DNA of 64,000 bases from Paraburkholderia eburnea (GTDB lineage Bacteria; Pseudomonadota; Gammaproteobacteria; Burkholderiales; Burkholderiaceae), in contig NZ_PQGA01000025.1 in NCBI RefSeq assembly GCF_002917095.1, forward strand, positions 1 through 64,000, read 5' to 3'. Of the stretch, positions 1-8,780 are shown piece after piece. Numbering within the stretch: the first letter of the stretch is position 1; the number at the start of each line of letters is the position of its first letter. A program made the translations under genes and the position numbers. The notes under the pieces were generated by a model that worked only from the letters and a program-made list of their open reading frames with translations, was not told the origin of the DNA and did not search any database.

Positions 1-534
1 GCGTTCAAGCAATCCTGGCTGCACGAAGAACTGTACAAGGCGCGCAACTTCAAGCAGTGGATGAGCAAGGGCCTGTATCTGGGCACGCTGATGGTTGGCT
101 TTGAGCAGAAAGTGCTCGGTGGCAAGGTGCCCTGGACGCTGCATCACCAGCATCGCGATCACGAGATGCTCAAGCCCGCCTCGCAATGCAAGCCGATCGT
201 GTATCCCAAACCTGATGGCAAGCTCACATTCGACCGGCTTTCTTCGGTGTTCATTTCGAACACGAATCACGAAGAAAACCAGCCCGCGCATTTGACGCTC
301 AAGGATGCGAACGTGCCGGTCGGCATCAACCTGACGACCTACGCGGGACCGGAGGCACGCTTCTGCCCCGCAGGCGTCTATGAATTCGTGAAAGACGATT
401 CCAATGCAGACAGGTTGCAGATCAACGCGCAGAACTGCGTGCACTGCAAGACCTGCGATATCAAGGACCCGACGCAGAACATCGTCTGGGTCACGCCGGA
501 AGGCGGCGGCGGTCCCAACTATCCGAACATGTAA
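1..534 (+). CDS. Electron transfer flavoprotein-ubiquinone oxidoreductase, C-terminal part (5' end outside window)
   Basis: This is the last ~177 residues of ETF-QO, the membrane-associated flavo-iron-sulfur enzyme that passes electrons from reduced ETF (fed by acyl-CoA dehydrogenases) to ubiquinone. The frame is open from base 1, so the N-terminal FAD domain lies upstream of the window. The visible part carries the ferredoxin-like 4Fe-4S module: FCPAGVYEF followed by NCVHCKTCDIKDP, giving the expected four cysteines. The end PEGGGGPNYPNM is typical of the family. It sits 44 bp before a thiolase and an acyl-CoA ligase, which fits a role in fatty-acid oxidation. An internal ATG at 61 is not the true start. 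Family assignment is confident. Confidence 0.95.
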   Translation, partial: AFKQSWLHEELYKARNFKQWMSKGLYLGTLMVGFEQKVLGGKVPWTLHHQHRDHEMLKPASQCKPIVYPKPDGKLTFDRLSSVFISNTNHEENQPAHLTLKDANVPVGINLTTYAGPEARFCPAGVYEFVKDDSNADRLQINAQNCVHCKTCDIKDPTQNIVWVTPEGGGGPNYPNM

Positions 535-578
535 TGCCTGCCGCGCGAGTGCGTGGCCCATCGAACTAGGAGTGCAAA

Positions 579-1766
579 ATGAGTAAGGAAGTCGTAGTCG
601 TCGGCGGTGTACGGACTGCAATCGGCAAGTTCGGCGGCAGCCTGAAGGACGTGCCGCCCACCGAACTGGGCGCGCTCGTATTGCGCGAACTGCTCGCGCG
701 CAGCGAGGTCAAGCCCGAGGACGTGGGCCATGTGGTGTTCGGCAATGTGATCGCCACGGAGCCGAAGGATCTGTATCTCTCGCGCGTCGCGGCCATCAAC
801 GCGGGCATTCCTGATTCGACGCCCGCTTTCAACGTCAACCGTCTGTGCGGCTCGGGCCTGCAGGCGATCGTCTCGGCGGCGCAGACCATTTTGCTGGGCG
901 ACGCCGATGTGGCGATCGGCGCAGGCGCGGAAAACATGAGCCGCGCGCCGTATATCACGCCCGACGCGCGTTTCGGCGCGCGCATGGGCGACGTGCGCCT
1001 CGTTGACATGATGCTCGGTGCGCTCAACGATCCGTTCCATACGGTGCCGATGGGCGTGACCGCCGAAAACGTCGCGCGCAAGTTCGACATCTCGCGCGAG
1101 CGCCAGGACGCGCTGGCGCTCGAATCGCATCGCCGCGCGGCACACGCGATTGCCGAAGGCCGCTTCGCGAGCCAGATCGTGCCGGTCACGCGCAAGGTGA
1201 AGGGCCGCGAAGTCGTTTTCGATACCGACGAGCATCTGCGCACCGATGCGACGCTGGAAGACTTCTCGAAGCTCAAGCCGGTGTTCGCGAAGGAAAACGG
1301 CACGGTTACGGCGGGCAATGCCTCCGGTATCAACGACGCCGCAGCCGCCGTGCTGCTGATGTCGCGCGAAGCCGCCGAACAGCGCGGTCTCGCGCCGATG
1401 GCGCGTCTCGTGGCCTACGCGCACGCGGGCGTCGATCCGCTGCACATGGGCATCGGCCCGGTGCCCGCCACGCGCCTCGCGCTGCAACGCGCGGGTCTGC
1501 GTGTCGAAGACCTCGACGTGATCGAATCGAATGAAGCCTTCGCGGCGCAGGCTTGCGCGGTGACGCAGGAGCTGGGCCTCGATCCGGCCAAGGTGAACCC
1601 GAATGGCTCGGGCATTTCGCTGGGCCATCCGATCGGCGCGACGGGCGCGCTCATCACGGTGAAGGCGCTGCACGAACTGCAACGCGTGGGCGGCCGCTAT
1701 GCGCTGGTGACGATGTGCATCGGCGGCGGTCAAGGTATTGCAGCGATTTTCGAGAATCTGCGCTAA
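579..1766 (+). CDS. Acetyl-CoA acetyltransferase / beta-ketothiolase
   Basis: This 395-residue protein has the normal length of thiolase II enzymes, which condense or cleave acyl-CoA units in beta-oxidation, acetoacetyl-CoA formation or polyhydroxyalkanoate precursor supply. The nucleophilic cysteine is C90 in NRLCGSGLQ. The catalytic histidine is about H350 in GHPIGATGA and the second active cysteine is about C380 in CIGGGQG. The ATG at 579 follows the purine-rich sequence TAGGAG with good spacing. It lies between the ETF-QO end and an acyl-CoA ligase, which suggests a fatty-acid degradation operon. Whether it prefers C4 or longer substrates (PhaA-like or BktB-like) cannot be read from sequence alone. 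Confidence 0.94.
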   Translation: MSKEVVVVGGVRTAIGKFGGSLKDVPPTELGALVLRELLARSEVKPEDVGHVVFGNVIATEPKDLYLSRVAAINAGIPDSTPAFNVNRLCGSGLQAIVSAAQTILLGDADVAIGAGAENMSRAPYITPDARFGARMGDVRLVDMMLGALNDPFHTVPMGVTAENVARKFDISRERQDALALESHRRAAHAIAEGRFASQIVPVTRKVKGREVVFDTDEHLRTDATLEDFSKLKPVFAKENGTVTAGNASGINDAAAAVLLMSREAAEQRGLAPMARLVAYAHAGVDPLHMGIGPVPATRLALQRAGLRVEDLDVIESNEAFAAQACAVTQELGLDPAKVNPNGSGISLGHPIGATGALITVKALHELQRVGGRYALVTMCIGGGQGIAAIFENLR

Positions 1767-1802
1767 GTCCCCTTGGCGCGCGGCAAGCGACTGGAGAAAT
1801 AC

Positions 1803-3479
1803 ATGTACCACGAGGCGAATCAAGCAACCGACGCGAGCGATGTCAATGAGGACGCGGCGTCGGCCTATGCCTATCCTCTCCTGATCAAGCGTCTTCTGCG
1901 CACGCCGATGGCGCATGCGCGCGAGCAGGAGATTGTCTATCGCGGCAAGGTCCGCATCCGCTATGCGCAGTTGCAGGAGCGTATTGCGCGGCTCGCGAAC
2001 GGCCTGCAAGGTCTGGGTGTGAAGCACGGCACCACGGTCGCGGTGATGGACTGGGACAGCCATCGCTATCTGGAATGTTATTTCGCCATCCCGATGATGG
2101 GCGCGGTGCTGCAAACCGTGAACATCCGTCTTTCGCAGGCCGAAATCGCCTATACGATCGATCATGCGCGCGCGGAAGTCGTGCTCGTCCACGCGGATTT
2201 CCTGCCGGTGCTGGAGGCGATCCGCGAGAAGCTGCCGCGCGTGCATACGTTCGTGCTGATCGACGATGAAGGCAATGCGACGCTGCCGCCGGGTATCGAA
2301 TTCGCCAACGAATACGAGCGTTTGCTCGCATCCAGCGGTACGCAGTTCGATTTCCCTGATTTCGACGAAAACACGCGCGCCACGACGTTCTATACGACCG
2401 GTACGACCGGTTTGCCGAAGGGCGTGTATTTTTCGCATCGGCAACTCGTGCTGCACACCATCACGGTGATGGCCGCGCTGACGAGTCCGGAGACCGGTCA
2501 GCGTGTGCATCGCGGCGATGTCTACATGCCGCTCACGCCGATGTTCCATGTGCACGCGTGGGGCATGCCGTACATCGCGACGCTGATGGGCCTGAAGCAG
2601 GTGTATCCGGGCCGCTACGTGCCGGATCGCATCGTCGAGTTGATTCGCGACGAAGGCGTGACTTACTCGCATTGTGTGGGCACGATCCTGCACATGATGC
2701 TGAGCTGCCCGCAGGCGAAGACGGCCGACTTCAGCAAGTGGAAGGTGGTGATCGGCGGCGGCGCGCTGCCGCATGGTCTCGCGCGCGCGGCGCTCGAACG
2801 CGGCATCGATATCTTCACGGGTTACGGCATGTCCGAGACCTGCCCGGTGCTCACGCTTGCGCAATTGATGCCGTCGCGCGAGCCGCGCACACTGGACGAG
2901 GAAGTGAGCCTGCGTTGCCGCACGGGCCTGCCGATTCCGCTCGTCGATCTGCGTATCGTCGATGCCGAGATGCGCGACGTGCCGCATGACGGCGTCGCGA
3001 GCGGCGAAGTCGTCGTGCGTGCGCCCTGGCTCACGCAAGGCTATCTGCACAATCCCGAGGCTTCGAAAGTGCTGTGGGAAGGCGGTTATCTGCACACGCA
3101 GGACGTGGCGCGCATCGGTCCGGACGGCTATCTGCAGATCACGGACCGCATCAAGGACGTGATCAAATCGGGCGGCGAATGGGTCTCCTCGCTGGATATC
3201 GAAAGCCTGATCTCGCAGCATCCCGCCGTGGCCGAAGTGGCGGTCATCGGCATCAAGAGCGATAAGTGGGGCGAGCGGCCGGCAGCCGTCGTCGTGCTGC
3301 ACGCCGAGCGCGACGCGCCCGTGAGCGCAGAAGACATTCGCGCGCATGTGATGCAATTTGTCGAGACCGGTAAGATCTCGAAGTACGCGGTGCCGGAAGT
3401 CGTCAAGTTCGTCGACGCGATCGAGAAAACCAGCGTGGGCAAGCTGAATAAAAAATGGCTGCGAGAGAATTTCGATTGA
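1803..3479 (+). CDS. Fatty-acid--CoA ligase (AMP-forming)
   Basis: This adenylate-forming enzyme (558 residues) activates a fatty acid to its CoA thioester through an acyl-AMP. Visible motifs are the phosphate-binding loop YTTGTTGLPKGVYFSH (around residue 200), the A5-type motif GYGMSETCP, the motif DRIKDVIKSGGEW joining the two domains, and the C-terminal lysine region VGKLNKKWL. The frame is open from a TTG at 1773, but the ATG at 1803 has GGAG seven bases upstream and is preferred. It follows the thiolase closely and is followed by a clear terminator, so it is probably the last gene of the beta-oxidation operon. Substrate chain length (medium or long) is uncertain. Confidence 0.92.
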   Translation: MYHEANQATDASDVNEDAASAYAYPLLIKRLLRTPMAHAREQEIVYRGKVRIRYAQLQERIARLANGLQGLGVKHGTTVAVMDWDSHRYLECYFAIPMMGAVLQTVNIRLSQAEIAYTIDHARAEVVLVHADFLPVLEAIREKLPRVHTFVLIDDEGNATLPPGIEFANEYERLLASSGTQFDFPDFDENTRATTFYTTGTTGLPKGVYFSHRQLVLHTITVMAALTSPETGQRVHRGDVYMPLTPMFHVHAWGMPYIATLMGLKQVYPGRYVPDRIVELIRDEGVTYSHCVGTILHMMLSCPQAKTADFSKWKVVIGGGALPHGLARAALERGIDIFTGYGMSETCPVLTLAQLMPSREPRTLDEEVSLRCRTGLPIPLVDLRIVDAEMRDVPHDGVASGEVVVRAPWLTQGYLHNPEASKVLWEGGYLHTQDVARIGPDGYLQITDRIKDVIKSGGEWVSSLDIESLISQHPAVAEVAVIGIKSDKWGERPAAVVVLHAERDAPVSAEDIRAHVMQFVETGKISKYAVPEVVKFVDAIEKTSVGKLNKKWLRENFD

Positions 3480-3553
3480 CGCAGTAGCGCAATTCTTGTG
3501 CCGCAGTGGTAGGGCCACGACACGGCGGCGCGGGAAGCAGCAGCGATCATTCA

Positions 3554-3577
3554 GGCGCGGTTCGGCGCGCTTTTTTT
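3554..3577 (+). terminator. Rho-independent terminator after the beta-oxidation genes
   Basis: The stem GCGCG (3555-3559) pairs with CGCGC (3566-3570) around a six-base loop, followed directly by seven T residues (3571-3577). This is the classic form and it lies 75 bp after the ligase stop codon. Confidence 0.8.
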
Positions 3578-3740
3578 ACGTGATCTAGTGTCTGCCGCCG
3601 GCACAAATTTCCATCGACACCTCTTGTCTATCGGTCGATTTGACGTTATATTTTTTATAACAATAGAACCTGAGAGAGTGCCGAAGCGACGCGGCGCGCC
3701 TGTGAATCACAAAGGCGCGCCGCGGTCGCCGGATTGTCGC

Positions 3741-4286
3741 ATGGCTTCGTCCGACACCTGGCTGGTCCGATACCCCCTGTTTCGCGAGGCGCTATTCCAC
3801 GGCGCCATGCCCCTCGGCGCGCTGCCGCCCCAGGCGCACGCGGTCGTGGCGAAGCGCGTGTTTGCGGGAGGCGGCGCAAGAGACATCGCGGGCAATGTGG
3901 CGCTGCACGCCGTCAGCGACGTGTGCGTAGCGTTCGTGGAATTGCCGATGTCGCTCGTCGATCAGGCGGTGCGCAGTCATTGCGTACTGGATGGCGGTGA
4001 CGATGCTTCCTTGAACGCGGCAATCGGCGAAGCCCGCCTGCATTATCCGCGCGTCGCTCGGCCGCCGTGTCTGCTGATGCCGGGGCAGGGTGTGTTTCTC
4101 GATAGCTGGATGCGTTTTCTCGTCTATCGCGCGCGAGGGGATATCACCGTGCCCGTGCTGGCTGTCGACTGGTTTACGCTCTATGAGCGCATAGCCCGGA
4201 TGCTCGAAGGCGAGAATGGCGCGAATCCGTATCTGCACGCATTGGATGACCGTTGGCCGTCGCGCGCGCCCGGCCTGATCGAATAA
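3741..4286 (+). CDS. Protein of unknown function
   Basis: I do not recognise this protein. The frame is open from 3588, but residues before the ATG at 3741 look unlike coding sequence, so the shorter form (181 residues, starting MASSDTWLVRYP) is preferred. A GTG at 3678 is another possibility and no strong ribosome site decides. There is no evident signal peptide, membrane segment or nucleotide motif. Composition and third-position GC match neighbouring genes, so it is probably a real gene. It stands alone between the terminator at 3577 and a small winged-helix regulator on the same strand. Confidence 0.6.
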   Translation: MASSDTWLVRYPLFREALFHGAMPLGALPPQAHAVVAKRVFAGGGARDIAGNVALHAVSDVCVAFVELPMSLVDQAVRSHCVLDGGDDASLNAAIGEARLHYPRVARPPCLLMPGQGVFLDSWMRFLVYRARGDITVPVLAVDWFTLYERIARMLEGENGANPYLHALDDRWPSRAPGLIE

Positions 4287-4437
4287 AAAATTAGAAGAAA
4301 GCCTCCGGGATCGTGGTGCTACATCCCGCCGTGCAAAAGCCGCTGTGCGTTTATCGGCGCGGTAGAATCCCTCGCGTTCCCATGCGCGTGATGTGTGTGG
4401 GCAAGACTGGCAGTCGACGATATGCGAAGCCCTTACC

Positions 4438-4785
4438 ATGACGCGCCCTGCTGATATCTACTTCCGTTTTCTGCAACTGGCGGACGCGCTGCGCGGTCTG
4501 CCCGCGCTGCCTGCACTCGATCCGCTCGAACAGCGCATCCTCGAATTGGTGGCGCGCGTCGGCCAGGCGCAGGAGCGTTTGTCCGTGCGCGACATCATGG
4601 GCAAGAGCGAACTGGGTTCGCCGGCCACGCTGCATGCGCGGCTGACGTCGATGCGCGAGAAGGGCTGGGTCCGCCTCGGCGACACCGAGGACGCACGGCG
4701 CAAGCAGGTCGAACTTACCCCGGCCGCGCTGCGCCACTTCGACAAACTCTCCGAGGCTTTGCTGCGCGCCGCCAAGGATCAGTGA
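4438..4785 (+). CDS. Small winged-helix (MarR-like) transcriptional regulator
   Basis: This 115-residue protein has a winged-helix layout: helices around LDPLEQRILELVARV, a recognition region SPATLHARLTSMREKGWVRLGD, and the wing EDARRKQVELTPAALRHFD, where the last part matches the usual MarR wing and following helix. The ATG at 4438 is chosen because the upstream extension from 4393 is low in coding character. It is shorter than full MarR proteins (about 140-150), so it may be a minimal member or a different winged-helix subfamily. The ligand and targets are unknown. The neighbouring gene downstream is a decayed DUF523 reading frame. Confidence 0.65.
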   Translation: MTRPADIYFRFLQLADALRGLPALPALDPLEQRILELVARVGQAQERLSVRDIMGKSELGSPATLHARLTSMREKGWVRLGDTEDARRKQVELTPAALRHFDKLSEALLRAAKDQ

Positions 4786-4830
4786 CGGTTTCTTTCACGC
4801 GCCGCGTTTCGGGCTTCTTCTTCGATTGCC

Positions 4831-4983
4831 ATGATTCACAAGGTTCTGGTCAGTGCGTGTCTGCCTGGCAGCCCCGCGCGGTACAGGTGCGCCCTGGGTA
4901 AAACAAAGATGAATCGCCCCGCGAATCGTGGCGGCTGGCTTTCGGCGGGCGGGGCATCGCCGAGGGATTCTATCAACCGATGA
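4831..4983 (+). pseudogene. DUF523 (YbbK-like) gene remnant, N-terminal end only
   Basis: An ATG at 4831 opens a 50-codon frame beginning MIHKVLVSACLPGSPARYRC, which closely resembles the conserved start of DUF523 proteins (pattern K-x-L-V-S-A-C-L-x-G-x-P-x-R-Y). Family members are about 150-160 residues long. Here the similarity stops after about 22 residues and the frame ends at 4983, next to the 3' end of the exporter gene on the other strand. The rest was probably deleted. It could also be a short functional peptide, but that is less likely. Confidence 0.5.
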
Positions 4984-5019
4984 TGATTGAACCAGGCCAC
5001 CCGCTCCAGCGTTGCCGGT

Positions 5020-6684
5020 TCAACGCATGTCGCAAGCCGTGGCGAGGCGGCCTTCCTCGATGCTGACGATGCGGTCGGCCGCGTCGAAATAGCGGTCGTC
5101 GTGCGACACCACGATCAGCGTTTTGCCTTGACGTTTGAGATCGGGGAGCATTTCGCGGTAGAAAATGCGCCGGAACGTAGGATCCTGATCGGCTGCCCAT
5201 TCGTCGAGCACGATGATCGGCCGCGCCTCCAGCCATGCGTGCACGAGCGCGAGCCGCTTGCGTTGCCCCGTCGAAAGATCGGTCGTCGTGAAAGCGCCGT
5301 CGCGCACCGCAACCTTATGGGCGATCTGCAGACGCTCCAGATACTTGCGCGCCTGGTCGCCGGGCATGGCCGCGCCCGGCATCAGGGTATCGAAGAGGTG
5401 GTAATCGGAGAACACCACGGAATACAACTGGCGGTAGGCGTCGAGCTGCGCATCGCTTACGGCCGCGCCGTCCATGCGCAGTTTGCCGTGATCGGGACGG
5501 TACAGGCCCAGCAGAAGCTTGATGAGCGTGGTTTTTCCGCTGCCGTTCTCGCCGACGATAAAAACCGTTTCGCCACGCTGGATCGTAAGGCTTAGTGGAC
5601 CGAGTTCGAAGCCGTGCTGCGCGCCGGTATCCGCATCGTGTTCGTCGAGCGGCGTGGCGAAACGATAGCGGACATCGTCTAGCTCGATGGTGTTGAAATC
5701 CGCGAAAGGCGAAGCGTCGCCGGTGCTTCGCGCGGCTTCGACGAGCGACGGCTCAGGCGTCGAAAAGCGCGCCGAAAGCGCCGCGATGCGCTGCAACGCG
5801 ACTTGCGCGCGCCCGATCGACGGCAACGCATTCACCAGTTCCTGAATCGGTCCTTTCATGTAGAGCAGCACGAGCACGAAGCCGGTGACGACAGGGCGCT
5901 GCGCCTCCGGTGCGTGGGTCTGCACGGCCAGTATCGTGCCGATCACGAGGAAATACAGGAGCGAGCCAAAGGCATTCGCGCTGACGAACACATTGGCGGC
6001 GCGCACGCGCAGGCGCGTGATCGTGTCGATGGTGCGGCCCAGTTCGTGCCGGTACACATGGTCGCGACGCGCCGCGTTCAGGCGCAATTCCTTGGCGCCT
6101 TCCGTGATCGCGCGGTAGTGCTTTTGCAGGCGGTCTTCGGCATCGCGCGCCGCGCCGAAGCGGCGGATACCCGCCCGCCGCGCGAACGTCTGGGCCGCAG
6201 TGCCCAGCGCGATGGCGACCAGCGCGATCAGCAGCAACTTCGGCGAAAGAACGAAGAGGTAGACGAGCGAGCCGGCAATCGTCGCGCAAGCGATGGCGAG
6301 GCTCGAAAACAGGAACGAGAAGGCGCTCAATGTATCGATGTCCTGATTCAGCGTCGCAATCAGCCGATGCGGGCGGAACTGTTCGATCTGATTGATCGGT
6401 GCGGCGATGATCTTTTCGCTCAACTCGCGTCGCAGCGTCGCGATCACCCGTTGGCCGACGATGTTGTTGCCGATATCCGAAATCACTTCGCCTGCCAGTG
6501 CCACGGCGCACAGTGCCGCGAAAGCGAGAGTCAGCGCGGGGAATGCGTCGGCGCCGTCGCGCAGTGCGCGGTTGGTCAGGGCGAGCAGGGCGGCGGTGGC
6601 GATGCCGCTGGCGGCGCCCAGCGCCGTCGCGAGCGCTGTGATGGGCCAGAGGCGCCTGAGCAGTCTGAGCAGTTCCGCGAACAT
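5020..6684 (-). CDS. PvdE/SyrD-type cyclic peptide (siderophore) ABC exporter 1
   Basis: This fused half-transporter (554 residues) has an N-terminal six-helix membrane domain (about residues 10-300) and a C-terminal ATPase. It belongs to the group that exports peptide siderophores or their precursors across the inner membrane. Walker A is GENGSGKTTL, the signature is LSTGQRKRLAL, and Walker B runs into the family-specific stretch IIVLDEWAADQDP, followed by the H-loop VVSHDDRYF. The ATG at 6684 has AGGA upstream with suitable spacing; the longer open frame to 6984 lacks coding character. It is the last gene of cassette 1, after the permease gene, so import and export genes share one transcript. 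It looks clearly more divergent than the two other exporters in the window. Confidence 0.9.
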   Translation of the reverse strand: MFAELLRLLRRLWPITALATALGAASGIATAALLALTNRALRDGADAFPALTLAFAALCAVALAGEVISDIGNNIVGQRVIATLRRELSEKIIAAPINQIEQFRPHRLIATLNQDIDTLSAFSFLFSSLAIACATIAGSLVYLFVLSPKLLLIALVAIALGTAAQTFARRAGIRRFGAARDAEDRLQKHYRAITEGAKELRLNAARRDHVYRHELGRTIDTITRLRVRAANVFVSANAFGSLLYFLVIGTILAVQTHAPEAQRPVVTGFVLVLLYMKGPIQELVNALPSIGRAQVALQRIAALSARFSTPEPSLVEAARSTGDASPFADFNTIELDDVRYRFATPLDEHDADTGAQHGFELGPLSLTIQRGETVFIVGENGSGKTTLIKLLLGLYRPDHGKLRMDGAAVSDAQLDAYRQLYSVVFSDYHLFDTLMPGAAMPGDQARKYLERLQIAHKVAVRDGAFTTTDLSTGQRKRLALVHAWLEARPIIVLDEWAADQDPTFRRIFYREMLPDLKRQGKTLIVVSHDDRYFDAADRIVSIEEGRLATACDMR

Positions 6685-6737
6685 GGACTTTCCTGGGAGT
6701 TCGAATGAATGATGGGGAGGAGGAGGCGAGGCGCGTT

Positions 6738-8780
6738 CTAGCGGCGGCGCGCGAGCAGCCACATGAGGTAGGGCGCGGCGATCAGCGTCGCGACGAGACC
6801 CGCGGGCAGTTCGCGCGGCATCGGCGCGGCGCGGCCCAGCCAGTCGGCGACGATCATCGTGAGAGCACCCAATGGCGTCGCGATCGACAGTTGCTGCGTG
6901 GGCGTGCGCGCGCCAAGGAGACGCGCGAAATGCGGCGCGGTCAGGCCCACGAAGCTCAATGGGCCAACCAGCAAGGTTGCGCACGCCGTGAGCGCGGCAA
7001 TCAGCATGAGCAATGCGGCGCGCGCGCGTGCCGTATTCAGGCCGAGCGCGCGCGCCGGCGCATCGCCAAGCGGCAGAATGCGCATCCAGCGCGTACAGAG
7101 CGGGGTCAGCGCGCCGAGCAGCAGGCAGGCCGCGAGCGCGAGCGCTGCGTCAACGGGCGTCACGGTGTAGGTGGAACCCGCGAGCCATTGCAGCAGTGTC
7201 GCCGCGCGTTCGTTGCCGCCCGCGATCGCGACAGCCAGCACCGACTGAAAGAGTGCGCCAATCGCGATACCCGCGAGCAGCACGCGATCCGGCGCGAAAC
7301 GGGAGCGGCGCGCAAAACCCATGATGGCGATGAGCGCGGCGAGCGCGCCAGCGCTGCTTGCGGCGAAGCGCGCGCCGTGGCCCGCGTCGGCGTGCAGGAC
7401 GACGAGCGCGATCAGGCCGAGCGCCGCGCCGCCACTCACGCCGAGCACTTCGGGACTGGCCAGCGGATTGCCGGTGAGCCGCTGCATCAGCACGCCGGCA
7501 GGCGCGAGCAGTGCGCCTGCCGCGAGTGCGGCGAGCGTGCGCGGCGCACGCCAGATCGCCATGTGCGAGAACTGCGTCCACGTTGCGAAGTACCAGCCGT
7601 GCGGGCCGCGCCCGAAGTCGAGCGCCAGCGCCAGCGCCGCGATCGTCAGCGCGCCCAGCAGTACGCCGCGCCGGCGCAGCGTTCGGGCGGATACGGCGTG
7701 CAGCGGAGCGCTTGCGCCGGTAGGCGCGGGCAGGTGTGTCGTGCGATGCAGGCGCGCGAGCAGCACCAGCATGAGCGGTGCGCCGAACAGCGCCGTGGCC
7801 GCACCAGTGGGCAGCAGGTCGCCCATGAGGCCGGAGAAGCGCTGAACGGTTTGATCCGTGAGCCAGAGCAGTAGCGCTCCGCATAGCGGCGCCGCCACGA
7901 GGCGCTCTGTGAGCCTGCGCGCGCCTGCCAGCCGTGCGAGCGCAGGCGCCGCAAGACCCACGAAGCCGATCACGCCGACCGCGCCCGCGACCGTCGCGCT
8001 CAAGACCACGGCGAGCGCGAGCGACGCGAGCCGCGCGCCGCGCAGCGAGAGGCCGAGGCTGCGGGCGTTGGCATCGTCGAGGCTGAACAGCGCCATGGGG
8101 CGCAGCAGCAGCCAGGCCAGCACGCCGCCGATCAGCAGACGCGGCGTGAGCATCGCCACGTTGTTCCAGTCCTGCTGCACCAGCGAGCCGCCGCCCCAGA
8201 TGAACAGCGCCCGCAGATACGGCGAATAGAACAACTGCAAGGCCACGCCGATCGAGCCGCAATAGAGCGTGACGATCAGACCGGCGACGGCGACCGTGGC
8301 GGGCGCGAGCGCGCTGCGCCACGCGAGTCCGAAAACGGCTACGGCGGCCAGCGCCGCGCCGGCCAGCGCGATCCATTGCGGCGCGGCGGCGCTCGCTGCG
8401 GGCAGCGCAGGCGCAGCCAGGGTGGCGATCGTGAGGGCGAGCTGCGCGCCGGCGGAAACGCCGAGCGTCATCGGCTCGGCGAGCGGATTGCGCAGAACCT
8501 GCTGGAAGATCGTGCCCGCGAGTCCCAGCAGCGCGCCGCACAACAGGCTCACGACGAGACGCGACAACCAGCTGTCGCGCAGGATGATGAATTGCAGGTC
8601 ACGTGTGCCGTCGAGCGCGAGCGCGCTGCGCCATTGCGCGGCCGGCACGATGGCGTGCGCGTTGACGGCGCTGAGCGCGAGCGCGGCGAGCACCATGACG
8701 GCGAGCGCGACGGCGACGAGCGCGGTCTGCCACGATGCGTTCGTGCGCAACGTCGGCGTAAGAGAACGGGTGAAATTCAT
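6738..8780 (-). CDS. Fused FecCD-type permease, FhuB-like, 1
   Basis: This 680-residue inner-membrane protein consists of two FecCD permease halves joined in one chain, as in FhuB, which moves ferric hydroxamates into the cytoplasm. The first half carries VLRNPLAEPMTLGVSAGA and the second the equivalent TGNPLASPEVLGVSGGA; each half ends with the motif VGVIGFVGLAAP or LVGPLSFVGLTAPH. About 20 hydrophobic segments are expected. The ATG at 8780 overlaps the stop codon of the binding-protein gene as ATGA, which decides the start. A matching ATPase is made by the same transcript. The protein is full length with no visible damage. Confidence 0.92.
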   Translation of the reverse strand: MNFTRSLTPTLRTNASWQTALVAVALAVMVLAALALSAVNAHAIVPAAQWRSALALDGTRDLQFIILRDSWLSRLVVSLLCGALLGLAGTIFQQVLRNPLAEPMTLGVSAGAQLALTIATLAAPALPAASAAAPQWIALAGAALAAVAVFGLAWRSALAPATVAVAGLIVTLYCGSIGVALQLFYSPYLRALFIWGGGSLVQQDWNNVAMLTPRLLIGGVLAWLLLRPMALFSLDDANARSLGLSLRGARLASLALAVVLSATVAGAVGVIGFVGLAAPALARLAGARRLTERLVAAPLCGALLLWLTDQTVQRFSGLMGDLLPTGAATALFGAPLMLVLLARLHRTTHLPAPTGASAPLHAVSARTLRRRGVLLGALTIAALALALDFGRGPHGWYFATWTQFSHMAIWRAPRTLAALAAGALLAPAGVLMQRLTGNPLASPEVLGVSGGAALGLIALVVLHADAGHGARFAASSAGALAALIAIMGFARRSRFAPDRVLLAGIAIGALFQSVLAVAIAGGNERAATLLQWLAGSTYTVTPVDAALALAACLLLGALTPLCTRWMRILPLGDAPARALGLNTARARAALLMLIAALTACATLLVGPLSFVGLTAPHFARLLGARTPTQQLSIATPLGALTMIVADWLGRAAPMPRELPAGLVATLIAAPYLMWLLARRR

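Noticed and set aside
519..3518. Very long open frame (999 codons) on the minus strand
   Set aside because: It is antisense to the thiolase and acyl-CoA ligase genes, both unmistakable. Long antisense frames are common in high-GC DNA, and its translation is rich in Arg and His with no known domain.
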